A stretch of DNA of 64,000 bases from Marchantia polymorpha subsp. ruderalis (GCA_037833965.1 AP031357.1:20728001-20792000), one strand, 5' to 3'; counted from the stretch's first letter, positions 10,425 through 21,470 are shown. Program-made: numbers and translations. Notes: generated by a model not told the origin, from the sequence alone.

Positions 10425-11029
10425 CAGTGAAGAGGACGATATTTTTGGTCAGATGCCACAACTGAGCATTCGGCAGCGTCGAGTCCGAAAACGCCCGCAG
10501 AGTGGTGTTCAGCCCCGTCACGAAGGCGGTCACGTCCGTGTTCAGCACCGAGGTCTGATTTATGAAATTGAGAATCTTGAAACTGAGAGCGGCCAGCTCC
10601 GTGTGGATGGACGGATTCTCGTAGTTGAAACCCACTTGCAACTGCGAGAACCCACCTCACTCGGTCAATCCTCTGGGAGAGAGCCCGAATGTCGATGCAC
10701 GCAGGGGAGGGCGTACAGGACACAAAGGACGCCAGGTCCGACTGAGAGCACGGGGGAGGCACGTACTGATTGCGTGTAGCTATCGTTTTGAGCCCCGCCG
10801 AAGCTGACGACGTTGATGTAGTTGTCTTTGTAATCTGTGCTCAGCAGCGCCAAGGAAAAGTTCTGCGCCCCAAGGAACTTCCTGTCGAGTCCATTTGGGG
10901 CGATCTGCAAGCGGCCGGCCATTGAATGCCCGCTGTCCATAGGGCTCGGATCGGGTTGGACCTCCGACCCGAAAAACTGGGTTCGGATCAATTTGGGTAG
11001 ATACGAATATACAGCAGGAGAAGTACAAG

Positions 11030-11069
11030 GCCAAAAGAGCAAACTTGGGATCAAGCTTGCTCTTTTGGC
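11030..11069. repeat. Inverted repeat inside the hAT-like element
   Basis: Arms GCCAAAAGAGCAA (11030-11042) and TTGCTCTTTTGGC (11057-11069) are perfect complements. After one mismatch, an inner CTTG/CAAG stem continues to a GGAT loop, giving 17 paired bases in all. Confidence 0.9.
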
Positions 11070-11663
11070 AACCACACGAAGCACGAGATTCCGGGTAGAT
11101 ATCATTAGGAGCGGGGACTTGAAGATGTCCCTCCGAGAGCCATCTTTCTGCTCTTAGGACCTGGAGCTGGATGTTTGCCGATCAAGCATTGGGTTTGTCC
11201 ACGACCGAGCAAATGCAACTTGTTCAGCTATGACTGTGTGACAGTATCCAGGTCTCGAGAATTGTGCATTCGTATGAGGACGTCGGGAGATTTATATGAG
11301 GACGAACATCACTTCCTGTTCGTACACGTATCCGTCCAAGTGGTTGAAATTCTCTAAAGTTGTTGTAATCTGTCCCGTCTAGCAAACACCGCGATGGGTG
11401 CTAGCTCGCTTGCCAACAATTCTCAGACAATGTGTCACCAGACATTATGCAAGACACACGAGTGAATATCAATGATTCTTTCTCTCCCTCTGCAGATGGA
11501 GAGAACGTGGTTTGTGAAATTGCAGCTATGAGAAGATCTGCTTTTAGACGTAGCTTTCTAGCCTCCAAAAAAAATCTTTGAGCTAGTCCACATTGTCAAT
11601 CTGTATTTGAGTACGTCCTGATTTCAACAGACATTATATTCAATTGAGATTACTGATGAAAGA

Positions 11664-11699
11664 TTGAGCTCGTAGCTGCCCCTGCAGCTACGAGCTCAA
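11664..11699. repeat. Perfect inverted repeat, 16-bp arms, 4-base loop
   Basis: TTGAGCTCGTAGCTGC at 11664-11679 pairs exactly with 11684-11699 across the loop CCCT. It lies inside the hAT-like element. Confidence 0.95.
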
Positions 11700-11939
11700 A
11701 AGGATCATCGAACAAGATCGTTGCGGTTTGACAGCACGATTTTGCCTCAAACTAACCATTGCTGGTCGCGCAGAGTCTAATCAACTCGCACTTAGCACTC
11801 GACGCGACGGTTCGATACAAACACTGCTTGACCCTCTCAACGACGGAGCTCACTCACACACTGATAACCAAGCTAGTGATTACTCTTTGTCGTTCGACAA
11901 TCATTCAAAGACCAGATATCAGTCGATGTGAAGCAACGA

Positions 11940-12001
11940 TTGTGCTGCTACGATTCGTAGCAGCACAAAACAAATGTTTTCGTAGCCTACGAAAACATTT
12001 G
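11940..12001. repeat. Two adjacent near-perfect palindromes
   Basis: 11940-11968: arms of 14 bases (TTGTGCTGCTACGA and its complement) around one central base. 11971-12001: arms of 15 bases (CAAATGTTTTCGTAG and its complement) around one central base. Only two bases separate the two. Both lie inside the hAT-like element and would extrude as side-by-side hairpins. Confidence 0.95.
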
Positions 12002-12341
12002 ATTTTATCCACGCACTTGAATCCATGCTCATCAAGGGTTGGATTTGAATTTCTTGATGTCCTCGTGAACGACGGTCCAGAGGTAGTCCATGTTGAGCTA
12101 GTCGTTAGACGCAGCGGCCGAGGTATCGGTCCAACTGGCCAACATGTCTTTCTCTCCGTAGGAAATGCCATGCTCTCACACTTCGGCCAAATCTCCTTTT
12201 TTGGGTTTCGGTTTAGGTACAGCACTCTACCCGAACCCGGACCCGTTCTGATCCGAACTCGGGTTTTCGGGTTATACCCGAACATGATCGGAGCCCTAGT
12301 TGTCCATCAGAATGAAGAGATGCTTCAAAACCGTGATCGCC

Positions 12342-12370
12342 CGGCTGTACCACGGCCCGTGGTACAGCCG
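12342..12370. repeat. Palindrome absent from the paralogous sequence
   Basis: CGGCTGTACCACGG (12342-12355) is followed after one base by its exact complement (12357-12370). The paralogous stretch (TGTACCACGG at 7551-7560) runs straight on into ACGAATCCTG, so the second arm was added in this copy. Confidence 0.9.
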
Positions 12371-13575
12371 TGGTCCACGCCAAATCCTGCCATAGTACAC
12401 AAGGCATGAGTCTTGTTGCTCCTACTGAGAGAGAATTTCATACATGATCTTAAGTCACCGTCACTGAATGTCCTCCAGACTCCCGCGACTACGATACACC
12501 CCGAGCAAATTGGCAGCACTGGAACCATGCAAGGATGTGCATGCAATGAAGATGGCTTTCTAGATCATCCTACCCTTCCGAGATAAGCTGGCGGGTGCTG
12601 TGGATCATCCCATGTAATAACCAACCAAAGGCTAAAGCTGCAGTATGGTGGTAAAAAGATCTAACCCACAGGTACAGAGGCAACACACAGAGTAAAAAGT
12701 GTCACGTTTAATAGACTTTTGTACAGTTTGAATTCTCAGGCGACTGTCACTCCCAGAAATACTGCAGTGCTCGACTCGGAGGCTCGACTCGGAGGAGGAT
12801 GCTCGACTCGGAGGATGCTCGGAGGATGCACAGTACAGCGTTGTCACTCAACACACACACACACACACACACCTGAAACTGGCAAAAGCACAACTCGGAG
12901 GTCGGTCAGAACCTCCGCTTCGGATTTCAGGGGGAAAATGTTTCACAAGTTTACTCAGAGGCTCTGCAAGTAGTGAATCCCACTCCGGCTTTTACTGCCC
13001 TTCCGCCAGGAACTAGCGTAGGGAACCCGGACTGGACTTCCCACTTCGGAACGAAGCCCCTTCATACGCCGTGGACGTCACCCTCGACTCACACCAAACG
13101 CAGGGGGTACAGGCCCAACTGAGAACTTAATTGAGACACAATCCAGTAACACACACACACAACCTGAATTGCAAACCAAGGCTTACACGAAGTAATAAAA
13201 CTTCACTTTGGCATTCAGGGTAAACTTCCCGTAGGAGTACAATCAGGATATGTCACTCGAAGGAGTAAGGGGGAACTGTTCAAGTCTCTAACTCGCAGCC
13301 GGCTCTAAGCATCAGAAATCACCCGCAGGTGCAGATCCGCACTACTCAAGTCTCTAACCGGGTACTAGCTCTGAACATTCAGCCGAAGGCCTTCAACTAC
13401 AACATACGGTAACTTCGCTATGCTGCAGCTTCTCTACGTGGTGCCAGGACCAAAATGCACAAACACGCCAAGAAAGTGAGTTCCTGATCTGCACTTCCGA
13501 AACTGGAAGAGTCCCAAGGCAAAACGCCTTCATCTACTTTATACCCTCAAAGGTCCTAACTAACACTACACTATC

Positions 13576-16275
13576 CTATCTACTACTCGCAACACTTGCA
13601 CGAAACCAAACTACGCTACTGCACTCTGCAGATCCGGTGATGCGCCTCCTGCGCGCCGGACTGCCTCGCTCTCTATCTCTACCTTGCCAATCTTCCAACC
13701 GGCTGCGCAACCCCAGACGCCGGAGGGCTGCAGTCACTTCCGACTCCAAGTGCGCCATAGTGTCGCGCGCACCCGACAAGAAGGACTCTAATTTCCTCGC
13801 TACTCGCCGCCGACTCCGACTGTCACCCTCCGTCAATGCCGCCGCCCGAAGCTCGAACTCCCTGAGTGTGATCTTCTCTTGAGCTGCCACCTCCCAATGG
13901 GCGTATCCTTTTAGACAGTGAGTCATCCGCGTCGCCAACTCTTCTCGCGCCCGGCAACTGCCTTCCACCTCTGCTAGCTGCATTTCCGCATCTGCGCGCT
14001 GCGCCCTCAAATCCGCGCACTCGGATTGCAAGTTGCGCAACAATTCCTCATCCTCCGTGCGTGTACTTTGACTTTCTTCTAAGACGCGCTTCTGGCGCGC
14101 AAGCTCTTCTGCTAAGATGCGGTTTTGTCTCCGCTCTTCCTGCAATTCCGACTCGATCTTTGCCCGTATTAGCTCGGCATCCGCCTGGTTTTTCGTCGCC
14201 GCGTCCTCCCTCTGCTGTTGCAAGGTTTGGTATAGCTTCTGCGTGACCGCCAGGTGCTGTCGGAGGGTAGCGTTCCTATCCTGCAATGTTTGGCACCTAG
14301 AGGCCCAAGTGGCCACCTTGCTCCTCGTCCTGCGCTTGACAGTCTCCACGTAAGACTGCGGTTTTCCGGTACCCGAGTACTTGGATGTCTTGCGATCCAG
14401 ATATCGCAGGAGTGAAACTATCTGCTCGCACAACACCCCTGTTGGCGTTTTCTGCACAGAGTCCGCTTCCTGCTCTTCCGAACTCGTCTCATCCTCCGTT
14501 TCGAGGATTTCAGTCGCCATCGAATCCCTTGGCGACTCCCTGGAACTGTGGCGCGCAGCAGCTTCCGCCGCGACTGCCGCTCCACTCCCTGCTAAAATAT
14601 CCAAGGCAGTGGGGGATCCCACTGCTTGAGCCCCTGTTCCGGCTCGATCTTCGGTTTCCGAAGGGGTCGACGCCGCAGTGACTTTTGTCACCTTTGCACC
14701 GCCCGCTTCTGCTGCCTGCCATTCCGGCGCGATCTGCGCGGAAGGTGTCTTCGCTGGAGGTGCGTCCGCCGAAGGCGTCCGCACACTGGTCGCCGGCCCT
14801 GTCCGTCTCGCAGTCGGCGAATCTGGCCGACTCTCTGTTGACCGACTCGCAGTCGGCCGACTAGCAGGTGTCCGACTGGCAGTCGGATACACCTTGCGCG
14901 TCTTCACTCCACTTGGCCTGCTTGCTGGCGGCGTTTTCCCAGAAGTGCCTTTCGCCGAAGGCGACCCTCTGAGGGTTGTTGGCTCGTCAGCCAAACTCCC
15001 TTCTGCTTCCGGCCTGCTGTCCGATTCAACGCGCCGCTCAGTCGGCCTTCCTTCCGTTTGTCGACCTTCAGTCGCCCGACTCGTAGTCGGCCGACTGTCA
15101 GTCCGTCTGTCTTCTTCCGAAGGCATTGGTGCCTTCTGCGCAGAGGTATTTGCCGACTTTCCCAGAATCTGCGCGATTATCTCCTCCTGCGTGGGCAGGA
15201 TACTCCACCGGACCGGAGTACGCCCGGTCTCCTCAGTACTAGTTGGCACTTTGCGTGCCCTCTGTTTCGATCGGCTGTGAGGCTCGTTGGTTGGCCGACT
15301 ACGAGTCGGCGCAGCTGGCACTTCCGGCTGCCTGTCCTCAGGTCTCTCATCCCACTTCCGCTTTCGCGGAGCGCGCTCACTTCGACGTTCTTCTGCTGCT
15401 CTTGCTGGGGGCGGAGCCGGAGGCGGACTCGCAAGTGCCTAGTCCGGATCCGTGTCTACTTCGGCCTCCCGCGAGTATCTACCTGGATAGCTCCGGGTCA
15501 GCAGCGGAAACCGTGTCCGCTCTGAATTTGTCAAACATCCCATCGCCCGATAAAACACAATCAGGTAAGGCGAAAGATGATTGTGGGTTTCTCCTCTCTC
15601 TTCTTGCGCATGTTGGCGCGTCACCTTCCACAGGAGCCGTGCCCAATGCACTGGAGCTCCTGACAACACTAGCTCCACAAATCCTACTTGCCAACCATGC
15701 ATGTAAGCGGTCTTGGTCGGCTGCAATATCTGCAGCAATGCAGTCGCGACATTTCTCCGCAATCGATCTTTGTAATCCCGTGTCCGGATCCCGTTCTTGG
15801 GATGCCTGGCAACTTTGAAAAGCTCATTGTAGGAGATTTCTTCCTCCTTGGACACCTTCACGCTATCGGCCTCGAAGAGGAGATACCCTTCCTCGCCGGC
15901 ACACCTGCCCAACACCTGCGCCCAATCACAAATGTCCCACCTCTCTAGATGTGAACGGAATCCGCGTGAGGGCTTGTGTCTCTCCTGCAGATACTCGCGC
16001 ACCATCTCCGGACATGTCCAGTTCCATCCCCACAAGAGGAAATCGAGCTTCAGCCCCGTCAGCACATCTTGGAATGCGCGCAGACCGATCTGCGGCACTC
16101 TGAGTGGAGACACTCGCAGCTGGGGGACCTTCGACATTGCGTTTCCTGCACACACAGACGTTCTCCCCTCCACTCGCTCTCTCACAATCGCCGTTGCGCG
16201 TCGGCCGCTCAAGCACTGACTGCTGTCACTCTCTCTTCTCTCACGCTCAAGTTCGCTACTCGCAATTCTCTCCAA
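13576..16275 (-). pseudogene. Gag-like coiled-coil protein, copy B, with one in-frame amber codon
   Basis: The reading frame is open from 16275, with the first good ATG at 16137 (MSKVPQLRVSPLRVPQIGL), down to a TAG at 15441-15439. It continues in the same frame to the stop at 13576. The N-terminal part matches residues ~85-313 of copy A, the part after the TAG matches the linker, and 14510-13620 matches the coiled coil and the AHWEV.AQEK.TLREFELRAA motif. The TAG falls exactly at the border between the conserved domain and the linker (after EAEVDTDPD; copy A reads EVDTDAEES). It is either an inactivating nonsense change or, less likely, a read-through site. The linker differs from copy A's: it is built from CCGACT...AGTCGG units (SRPTASR-type repeats). 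About 850 codons in all. Confidence 0.75.
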
Positions 16276-17500
16276 GGTCTGTCAAGATCCTTGCGCAACT
16301 CGTCTCCGCACTCTCTCCTCTCACTGCAGGTCTCTCCGCCCTTGTGCGTAATCTTGGAAGCTGGAAATCGCAAAATCAAGAATGAGAGAATGAGACTGGA
16401 GGGCAGTCTTTTCTTCTCCGAATTCAAGATCGTCCAACGTTCTTACTGGTTACAATTTACGCAGCCGGCTATACGGCCTAACGGTTCGCCCTTGCATGCT
16501 CGAATTCACGTCTCCGCACTGCGTGCATTCGCATGCGTGAATGTTGAATTCTCCCGCCGCCACCGTCTTCCGGACTCGAGTTCGCCGTAGTGTATACGTC
16601 GGCTATGTTGTCTTTTCCTAACCCGACCATCACCGGAGGCGTGTCGCCGCTGGCGTGTTCCTTATCTGTCGGCGCCTTGCTGGAGGCGCACATCCAGTCG
16701 GCGCGAATTACGCCGACGCGTATTCGTACCACTTGTTTTGTCCGTTCTGCCTCGTCTATTGCTGACGGCGCATATCCCGCCGGCGCAAATCATGCCAGCG
16801 CATCCGCCTATCAGCGCCACGTCGGAGGCGTACATCCGGCCGGCGCTTTTCTTCTGTTGCGCAGCCGCCAAAGGCGCTTCCGACTCTGAGTTGATTTTCT
16901 CCCATGAGCGCGTGATTCCGCCGAAGGCGCATCGCCAAAGGCGTACGGGAGTCCTTTCCGACTGTAAACCCTAGCGCGAACGGCGCATGTCCGGCTACGA
17001 GTTTTCCGATGCTCATAACTTCTTTGTCCCTGATCCATCTCCAACGCTCTTGGGCTCGTTAGGACGAGCGTCCCGAGCTCTTTCTAATGCAACTTCAACC
17101 AACTGGAACTACCGTGTATTCCGATCGTTATGAAGGTTTCCCTTTCCGCGCTAGCGGCGCATCGCCGAAGGCGCACTCATGGTCGGAAGCTTTCAAAGGC
17201 CCGTGCCGTTCTTCTGACGTCCTTAGCAAAATCTCCTCCGGAGTTGTCTGCGCCGGAAGCGTAGCTTCCTTAAACGCTGGAAGCGCGTGAGTAGAGACAC
17301 CTCAGAAAAGGAGCTTTTTCCGAAGGCGCCGAAGACATTTGGCGCTGGTACATCCGACTTCGCGATTCTTCGTGACCTCGTGACGATCTCCTCAATCCAC
17401 TCTATTTAACGTACCCTTTTCTAACTACAGACACTGCTTCGGTACTTGTTTTCTAAAATTGTTTAAATTCTGCAAAAAAAACAAAAAGTGTGTTACCACA
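16276..17500 (-). other. Leader region of copy B
   Basis: About 1.2 kb upstream of the ORF on the coding strand. It is GC-rich near the ORF, with repeated GCCGAAGGCG/CGCC..GGCG hairpin-type units like those in bases 1-714, and AT-rich for the last ~120 bases to the element end. No further protein domain is seen. Confidence 0.5.
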
Positions 17501-17640
17501 TCCCACATATTACGTTAATGTAATAATTCACTTTGACGTATACATTCTGGAATGTTTCGTCAAAGCAGCTGAGTCCTGCAGATTGAGGTGATCTTGACAT
17601 CCACAAGAGGATCACCACTACCATAATTGCAAACAACAAA

Positions 17641-19680
17641 TATCCCCAGAAGGTAACCGAAGTAGAGAAAAAACATGATATTACTTAATTAGGGATGATT
17701 AACCGTTATGAAGAGCTAAAGCAAACACATCGAACCATAGTTTCTCATATTTTGTCCAAAAATGTTCTAAACTTAAGTACAAGGGTCCAAGATAAAAGTT
17801 ATGTAAGTGCCCAAGACTTTACGAGGTATATGAAGAATGGAAATATATTTGCAATTGTGACATCTCAAGCTATTCAAGAACCAACCAAATGAGAAGGAGA
17901 AGATGAAAATTATCCATACATGTTTGAAAAGAAAAACGCTGATACACTTACTAAACATAGATTTTATGATTGTTGCATGGAGTTTTAAGAAGGTACATAC
18001 ATTCCCTTTATTCCAATCTATAATCTCTCCCAATTAAGCTTTTTGCAGTGCTAGATTACCTTGATTAAAATCTAGCTAAGATGGCTACTTTTGGATGACC
18101 ATGGACTATTGTGGATTAAACAAGGTCACAATCAAAAAACCGATTTTCATTGCCGCTTATTTCGAGGCTTCTTAACAAACTTGATCAAGCAAAGATCCAC
18201 ACACCATGATTGATGTTGGAACACGATATCCTTTGAAGCATTCAACTAGCAAGTTTTTTGGCAAAAAAAAACTTACTAACAGAGACTCAAGTGTTCGTTC
18301 CGGGGATCCTGTGAATTAGATTGAGTAGGAGAAGTTTCCAGACGTGGTATTTATGGACAACAAACCGAAAGTACAACAAAAATGATCTGAGGTTGAAACC
18401 TCACAAATGATATTCCGAAAATCAAAGCTATATGTGCAGTTCAGATGCCATTAGCTTTTCGAATACCAAGGGTCAACAAATGTAACGAGTGATAAAATAG
18501 AAGTTTTACCTCTATATCAGAGGCTGCCGTTTGTCTTGTGGAAGGATGGCACCAACCCTCCCAGCGATTAAAGTGACGCAAGAGGCACTATGAAAATAAA
18601 AACAAAAAAAAACTAAAACCAGAGGTGTGGTTACCTCCTCACAACTGTTCCTGACTGTTAGCTCCGATTCTGCAGGTTACGCAGAAGATCCCCACGAACT
18701 CCAACCAAACACTACAACGACATCCAGATCTAGACTCAAAGGGTGGATTGAACAGTATATGATAAGTGAGAGCCCCGTGCTATCTCCTGAACTACCCCGT
18801 CCAGGTATCTGTGGGACCTCATCAGAAGTTAGAACTGACGTATATCCGGAGTTCCCCTACCCGGAGCACTCCACCGGATACTACCCAGTCCTAGCAACGG
18901 CTATCCCACACAGACGTTATATGGGTAAACACGACAATGAGGAGATTCTCCCACTGCACACTAGAACATATTCATCATCAATCTTTCTCTAGAATTGAAT
19001 ACGGGACTTCCTTCCACCAACTTACGGATGCGGACTTGCAGCACTCACAGAACCGGCAAGACCTCGAGCCTGACGTTGTATGCAGAAAACAGAAGAACTG
19101 CTTAAACAGAACCAGGTTGCATAAGAAGCGAAAGAAAAGTTCCATACACAATCCCCAAGAGGGTTTAAATACTAAAAACCTAAACCTAACTGCGACGGCT
19201 TGACTGTCTTTGAAACCCTAGCCGCCATCAAAAATCCCGAGAAATTCGTAGGTGACGACTACGTGCTCACCGCTTTCTGCTGCCAGCAGCCTGTCGTACT
19301 TCACCTAAAAATCCTATCCAAGCCTTACAAAACCCTATCCAAGCCTTCTAGTATACCTAGATCTAAACTTAGAAGGTTCGGATCTAATCTCCAAACACAT
19401 TCTTCTGATTTGGACATAAATCAGAAAAACTAGATACCAGGTCTGTGTCCAACTAATTTTCCAGCTACTGTTATTACGATTTTATCAAACCTACTTCTGA
19501 CATAGTTTTCTGGTTTACCTACACTCTCCTTTTTCCATCAACTTTCTCTAGCAAAGAGGTAGTGTAAACTTAGTAGAATGGCAAAATCCAGTTAATGTGG
19601 CATGGGCAGCAATCTTAGCTTCCCACAATTGATGTTCATGAAGGTTTCAAGGAAGGTGAGGAATGAAATTTTGCATTACT
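17641..19680. other. No intact gene; probable retroelement debris
   Basis: The plus-strand ORF at 18627-18992 has no similarity I recognise. The region lies immediately upstream of decayed Ty3/Gypsy polymerase sequence in the same orientation and may be its LTR and gag part. A short direct repeat, CTATCCAAGCCTT, occurs twice near 19314-19350. Confidence 0.35.
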
Positions 19681-19689
19681 AACTAGTTA

Positions 19690-20490
19690 TGAGTTATTTG
19701 AATACTAGGTATCATATGTCTTTTTGTTTTACCAACACATCACTCATCTTTCAACACTTGGTGAACAATGTATTTAGAAAATATCTAGAAAATTTATTGT
19801 TTACTATCTCCACAACATATTGATTTTACTCCAAAAATGAAGAAGAGCACATCAACAATGTCTGTCTAGTATTGACAAAGTTTTGCACTGCTAGACTATA
19901 GGCCAAGATAGAAATGTGAATTTTCCACCAAACCCATGGCAAATTCTTGGCCTACATCATTTCTAGAGAGGGTTCATTCATGAACTCAAAGAAGATCCGG
20001 ACACTCAGCAAGTGGAAAAACTAGATCTCGTTCAAGATGTACAATGTTTTCTTGGTTTTATAAACTTGTATCAAATCTTTATGGGAAACTATTCCAAAAT
20101 TGTTGCTCCGTTGATTTGATTGACTAGCAAAGACAAGCTTGAGTGGAATGCAAAAACATACCAAGCATTTAAAACTCTGAAGAAAATGTTTGCAATGGGA
20201 TTTATTTTGATGCATACTCATTTTTAGAAGCCGTTTTTACTAGGAATATATGCTTCTAACTTTTACTTTAAAGCGGTGCTTTCACAATCTAACAAAGATG
20301 TACGACTCCATCATGTTGCGATTCACTCACAAAAATTATTGCTGCCAAGATCAATTATGAGATCAACGAAAAGGAGCTCTTAGCCATTGTTAATTATTTC
20401 CAAGAGTGGTGTCATGTTTTTAAGGACCTCAACATCCAGTCACGATCAACACCGATCACAAAAACCTTGAATATTTCATGGTTGCCTAGG
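19690..20490 (+). pseudogene. Decayed Ty3/Gypsy reverse transcriptase and RNase H
   Basis: In shifting plus-strand frames the sequence still reads as Gypsy polymerase. The order is: YELFEY and FQHL-like remnants; a decayed KFIVYYLHNILI, where an intact copy reads a YLDDIL-type motif; FLGFINLYQIFMGNYSKI; then LTSKDKLEWNAKTYQAFKTL after an in-frame TGA; then the RNase H start KPFLLGIYASNFYFKAVLSQ. Multiple stops and frameshifts show it is dead. The domain order is that of Ty3/Gypsy elements, running plus strand. Confidence 0.8.
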
Positions 20491-20650
20491 TAGTGAATCG
20501 ACTGCAAAAATTTCCAAAATTCAAAGACACCAAGAGGAAAAGGGTAAGGCGGAAGGAGGAAGTTAGGGTATCAATGCGCAATAGGGAGAAGCCTGTGACT
20601 GCAATTGCTGGTGATCTGCATATCTCAAATTTTTTGTTTGCTTCTATATG

Positions 20651-20790
20651 CCAAATTTTTTGGTCGTTCAAAGTTAGCACGAGAGCAAGTTGCGCACAAA
20701 AGGTTGCACAAATTTTTGGTAGTTCAAAGTCAATAGCAAAGCAAGTTGCATGTTAAAGGTTGCCCAAAATTTTGATAATTCAAAGTCATC
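20651..20790. repeat. Degenerate tandem repeat, period about 56 bp
   Basis: Three units, starting near 20651, 20708 and 20763, share AAATTTTTGGTNGTTCAAAG followed by an AAGCAAGTTGC-like stretch. They lie directly after the Gypsy remnant. Confidence 0.6.
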
Positions 20791-20898
20791 AAGAAAGCAC
20801 ACAAAAGAGAAAAAGTAAGCAAAATATAGCTCTCTTACATTTCATTATCATTTATTCCTTCACTTTCATCCTTTTATATTTTGTAACATATATATATT

Positions 20899-21470
20899 GA
20901 TCATTGTGAGTTTTTTTTTGGCTACAATAGAAACCACCAAGTACATTTCATATTTCTTGTTGACTTTTTTATTTTCATATCAATTCTATACTAGATATGT
21001 TTTGATCATTGTGAATTTTTTCTTGGCTATATTAGAAGGCCCAAGTACATTTCACATCTATTTTTCATTTCTATGGCATGTTTGATTATTGTGAATCTTC
21101 TCCTGGTTAGAATAGAAGTGCACAATTACATTCCATTTCAATTTTGTAAAATGTTTGTTTTGATTATTGTGCGTCTTCTCTTGTTTAGAATTGGAAGTGC
21201 TCTATTACATTTCATTTCATTTTTGTAACATGTTTGTTTTGATTATTGTGCGTCTTCTCTTGGTTAGAATGGAAGTGCTAAATTACATTGCATTTCATTT
21301 TTGTAACATGTTTGTTTTGATTATTGTGCGTCATCTCTTGGTTAGAATAGAAGTGCTTAATTACATTCAATATCATTTTTGTAACATGTTATTTTATCAT
21401 TGTGCGTATATTCTTGGCTAGAAAAAAAGTGATCACATACATTTCATTTCTTTCTTTGACTTTCTTTCAT
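20899..21470. repeat. Tandem array, seven units of about 78 bp
   Basis: Units begin at about 20899, 21004, 21084, 21162, 21241, 21319 and 21395 with GAT(T/C)ATTGTG. They continue with a CTTCTC-TTGG-TAGAAT-GAAGTG core and end in TACATTTCATTTCATTTTTG. The middle units are the most alike and the outer ones are degenerate. The array lies just downstream of the Gypsy remnant and could be its 3' untranslated region. Confidence 0.85.

Larger units (their letters stand above)
10940..12298. mobile_element. hAT-like non-autonomous DNA transposon
   Basis: The 1359-bp element starts TAGGGCTCGGATC and ends with the imperfect inverse GATCGGAGCCCTA. Similarity between the inverted ends continues for about 60-70 bases (shared GTTCGGATCA and GGGTAGA). 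It is flanked by 8-bp duplications, GCTGTCCA (10932-10939) and GTTGTCCA (12299-12306). An 8-bp target duplication with TAGGG/CAGGG termini is typical of the hAT superfamily. The paralogue carries a single GTTGTCCA at 7504-7511, the empty site. No intact transposase is seen; a minus-strand stretch near 12160-12040 looks coding-like (MDYLWTVVHEDIKKFKSNP) but is interrupted by stops. Confidence 0.85.
12613..17500 (-). mobile_element. Gag-like mobile element, copy B (complete, 4888 bp)
   Basis: Ends are defined by comparison with the uninterrupted paralogue. The left flank ends TCCCA (12608-12612), the right flank starts TCCCA (17501-17505), and the paralogue has one TCCCA (7799-7803). The element begins TGTAATAACC and ends TGTTACCACA, so it is TG...CA with weak inverted ends (TGTAATAAC against TGTGGTAAC). 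The coding strand is minus. It carries about 1.2-1.4 kb of leader, a gag-like ORF with one stop, and about 1 kb of 3' region with a TATA box. The two ends are not direct repeats of each other, so no LTR pair is seen. A 5-bp duplication and TG...CA fit an integrase-type insertion. Confidence 0.85.
10425..17640 (-). pseudogene. Decayed partial copy of the VWA/Cache gene, split by two insertions
   Basis: Three blocks match the neighbouring gene in the same order and orientation: 10425-10939 to ~7033-7511, 12299-12612 to ~7504-7803, and 17501-17640 to ~7799-7930. They cover the VWA exons and adjoining intron only. Reading frames are broken by indels and substitutions, and neither the signal-peptide exon nor the membrane-anchor exon is found. 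The gaps are a hAT-like element (10940-12298) and copy B of the gag-like element (12613-17500). It is therefore a tandem segmental duplicate that decayed and served as a landing site. Confidence 0.85.

Noticed and set aside
12613-17500. Copy B as a standard LTR retrotransposon
   Set aside because: I compared ~150 bases at each end in coding orientation. They are unrelated as direct repeats, and no primer-binding site or polypurine tract is evident beside a repeat.
20899-21470. CRISPR-like array
   Set aside because: Units are direct tandem copies without unique spacers, in a eukaryotic genome.
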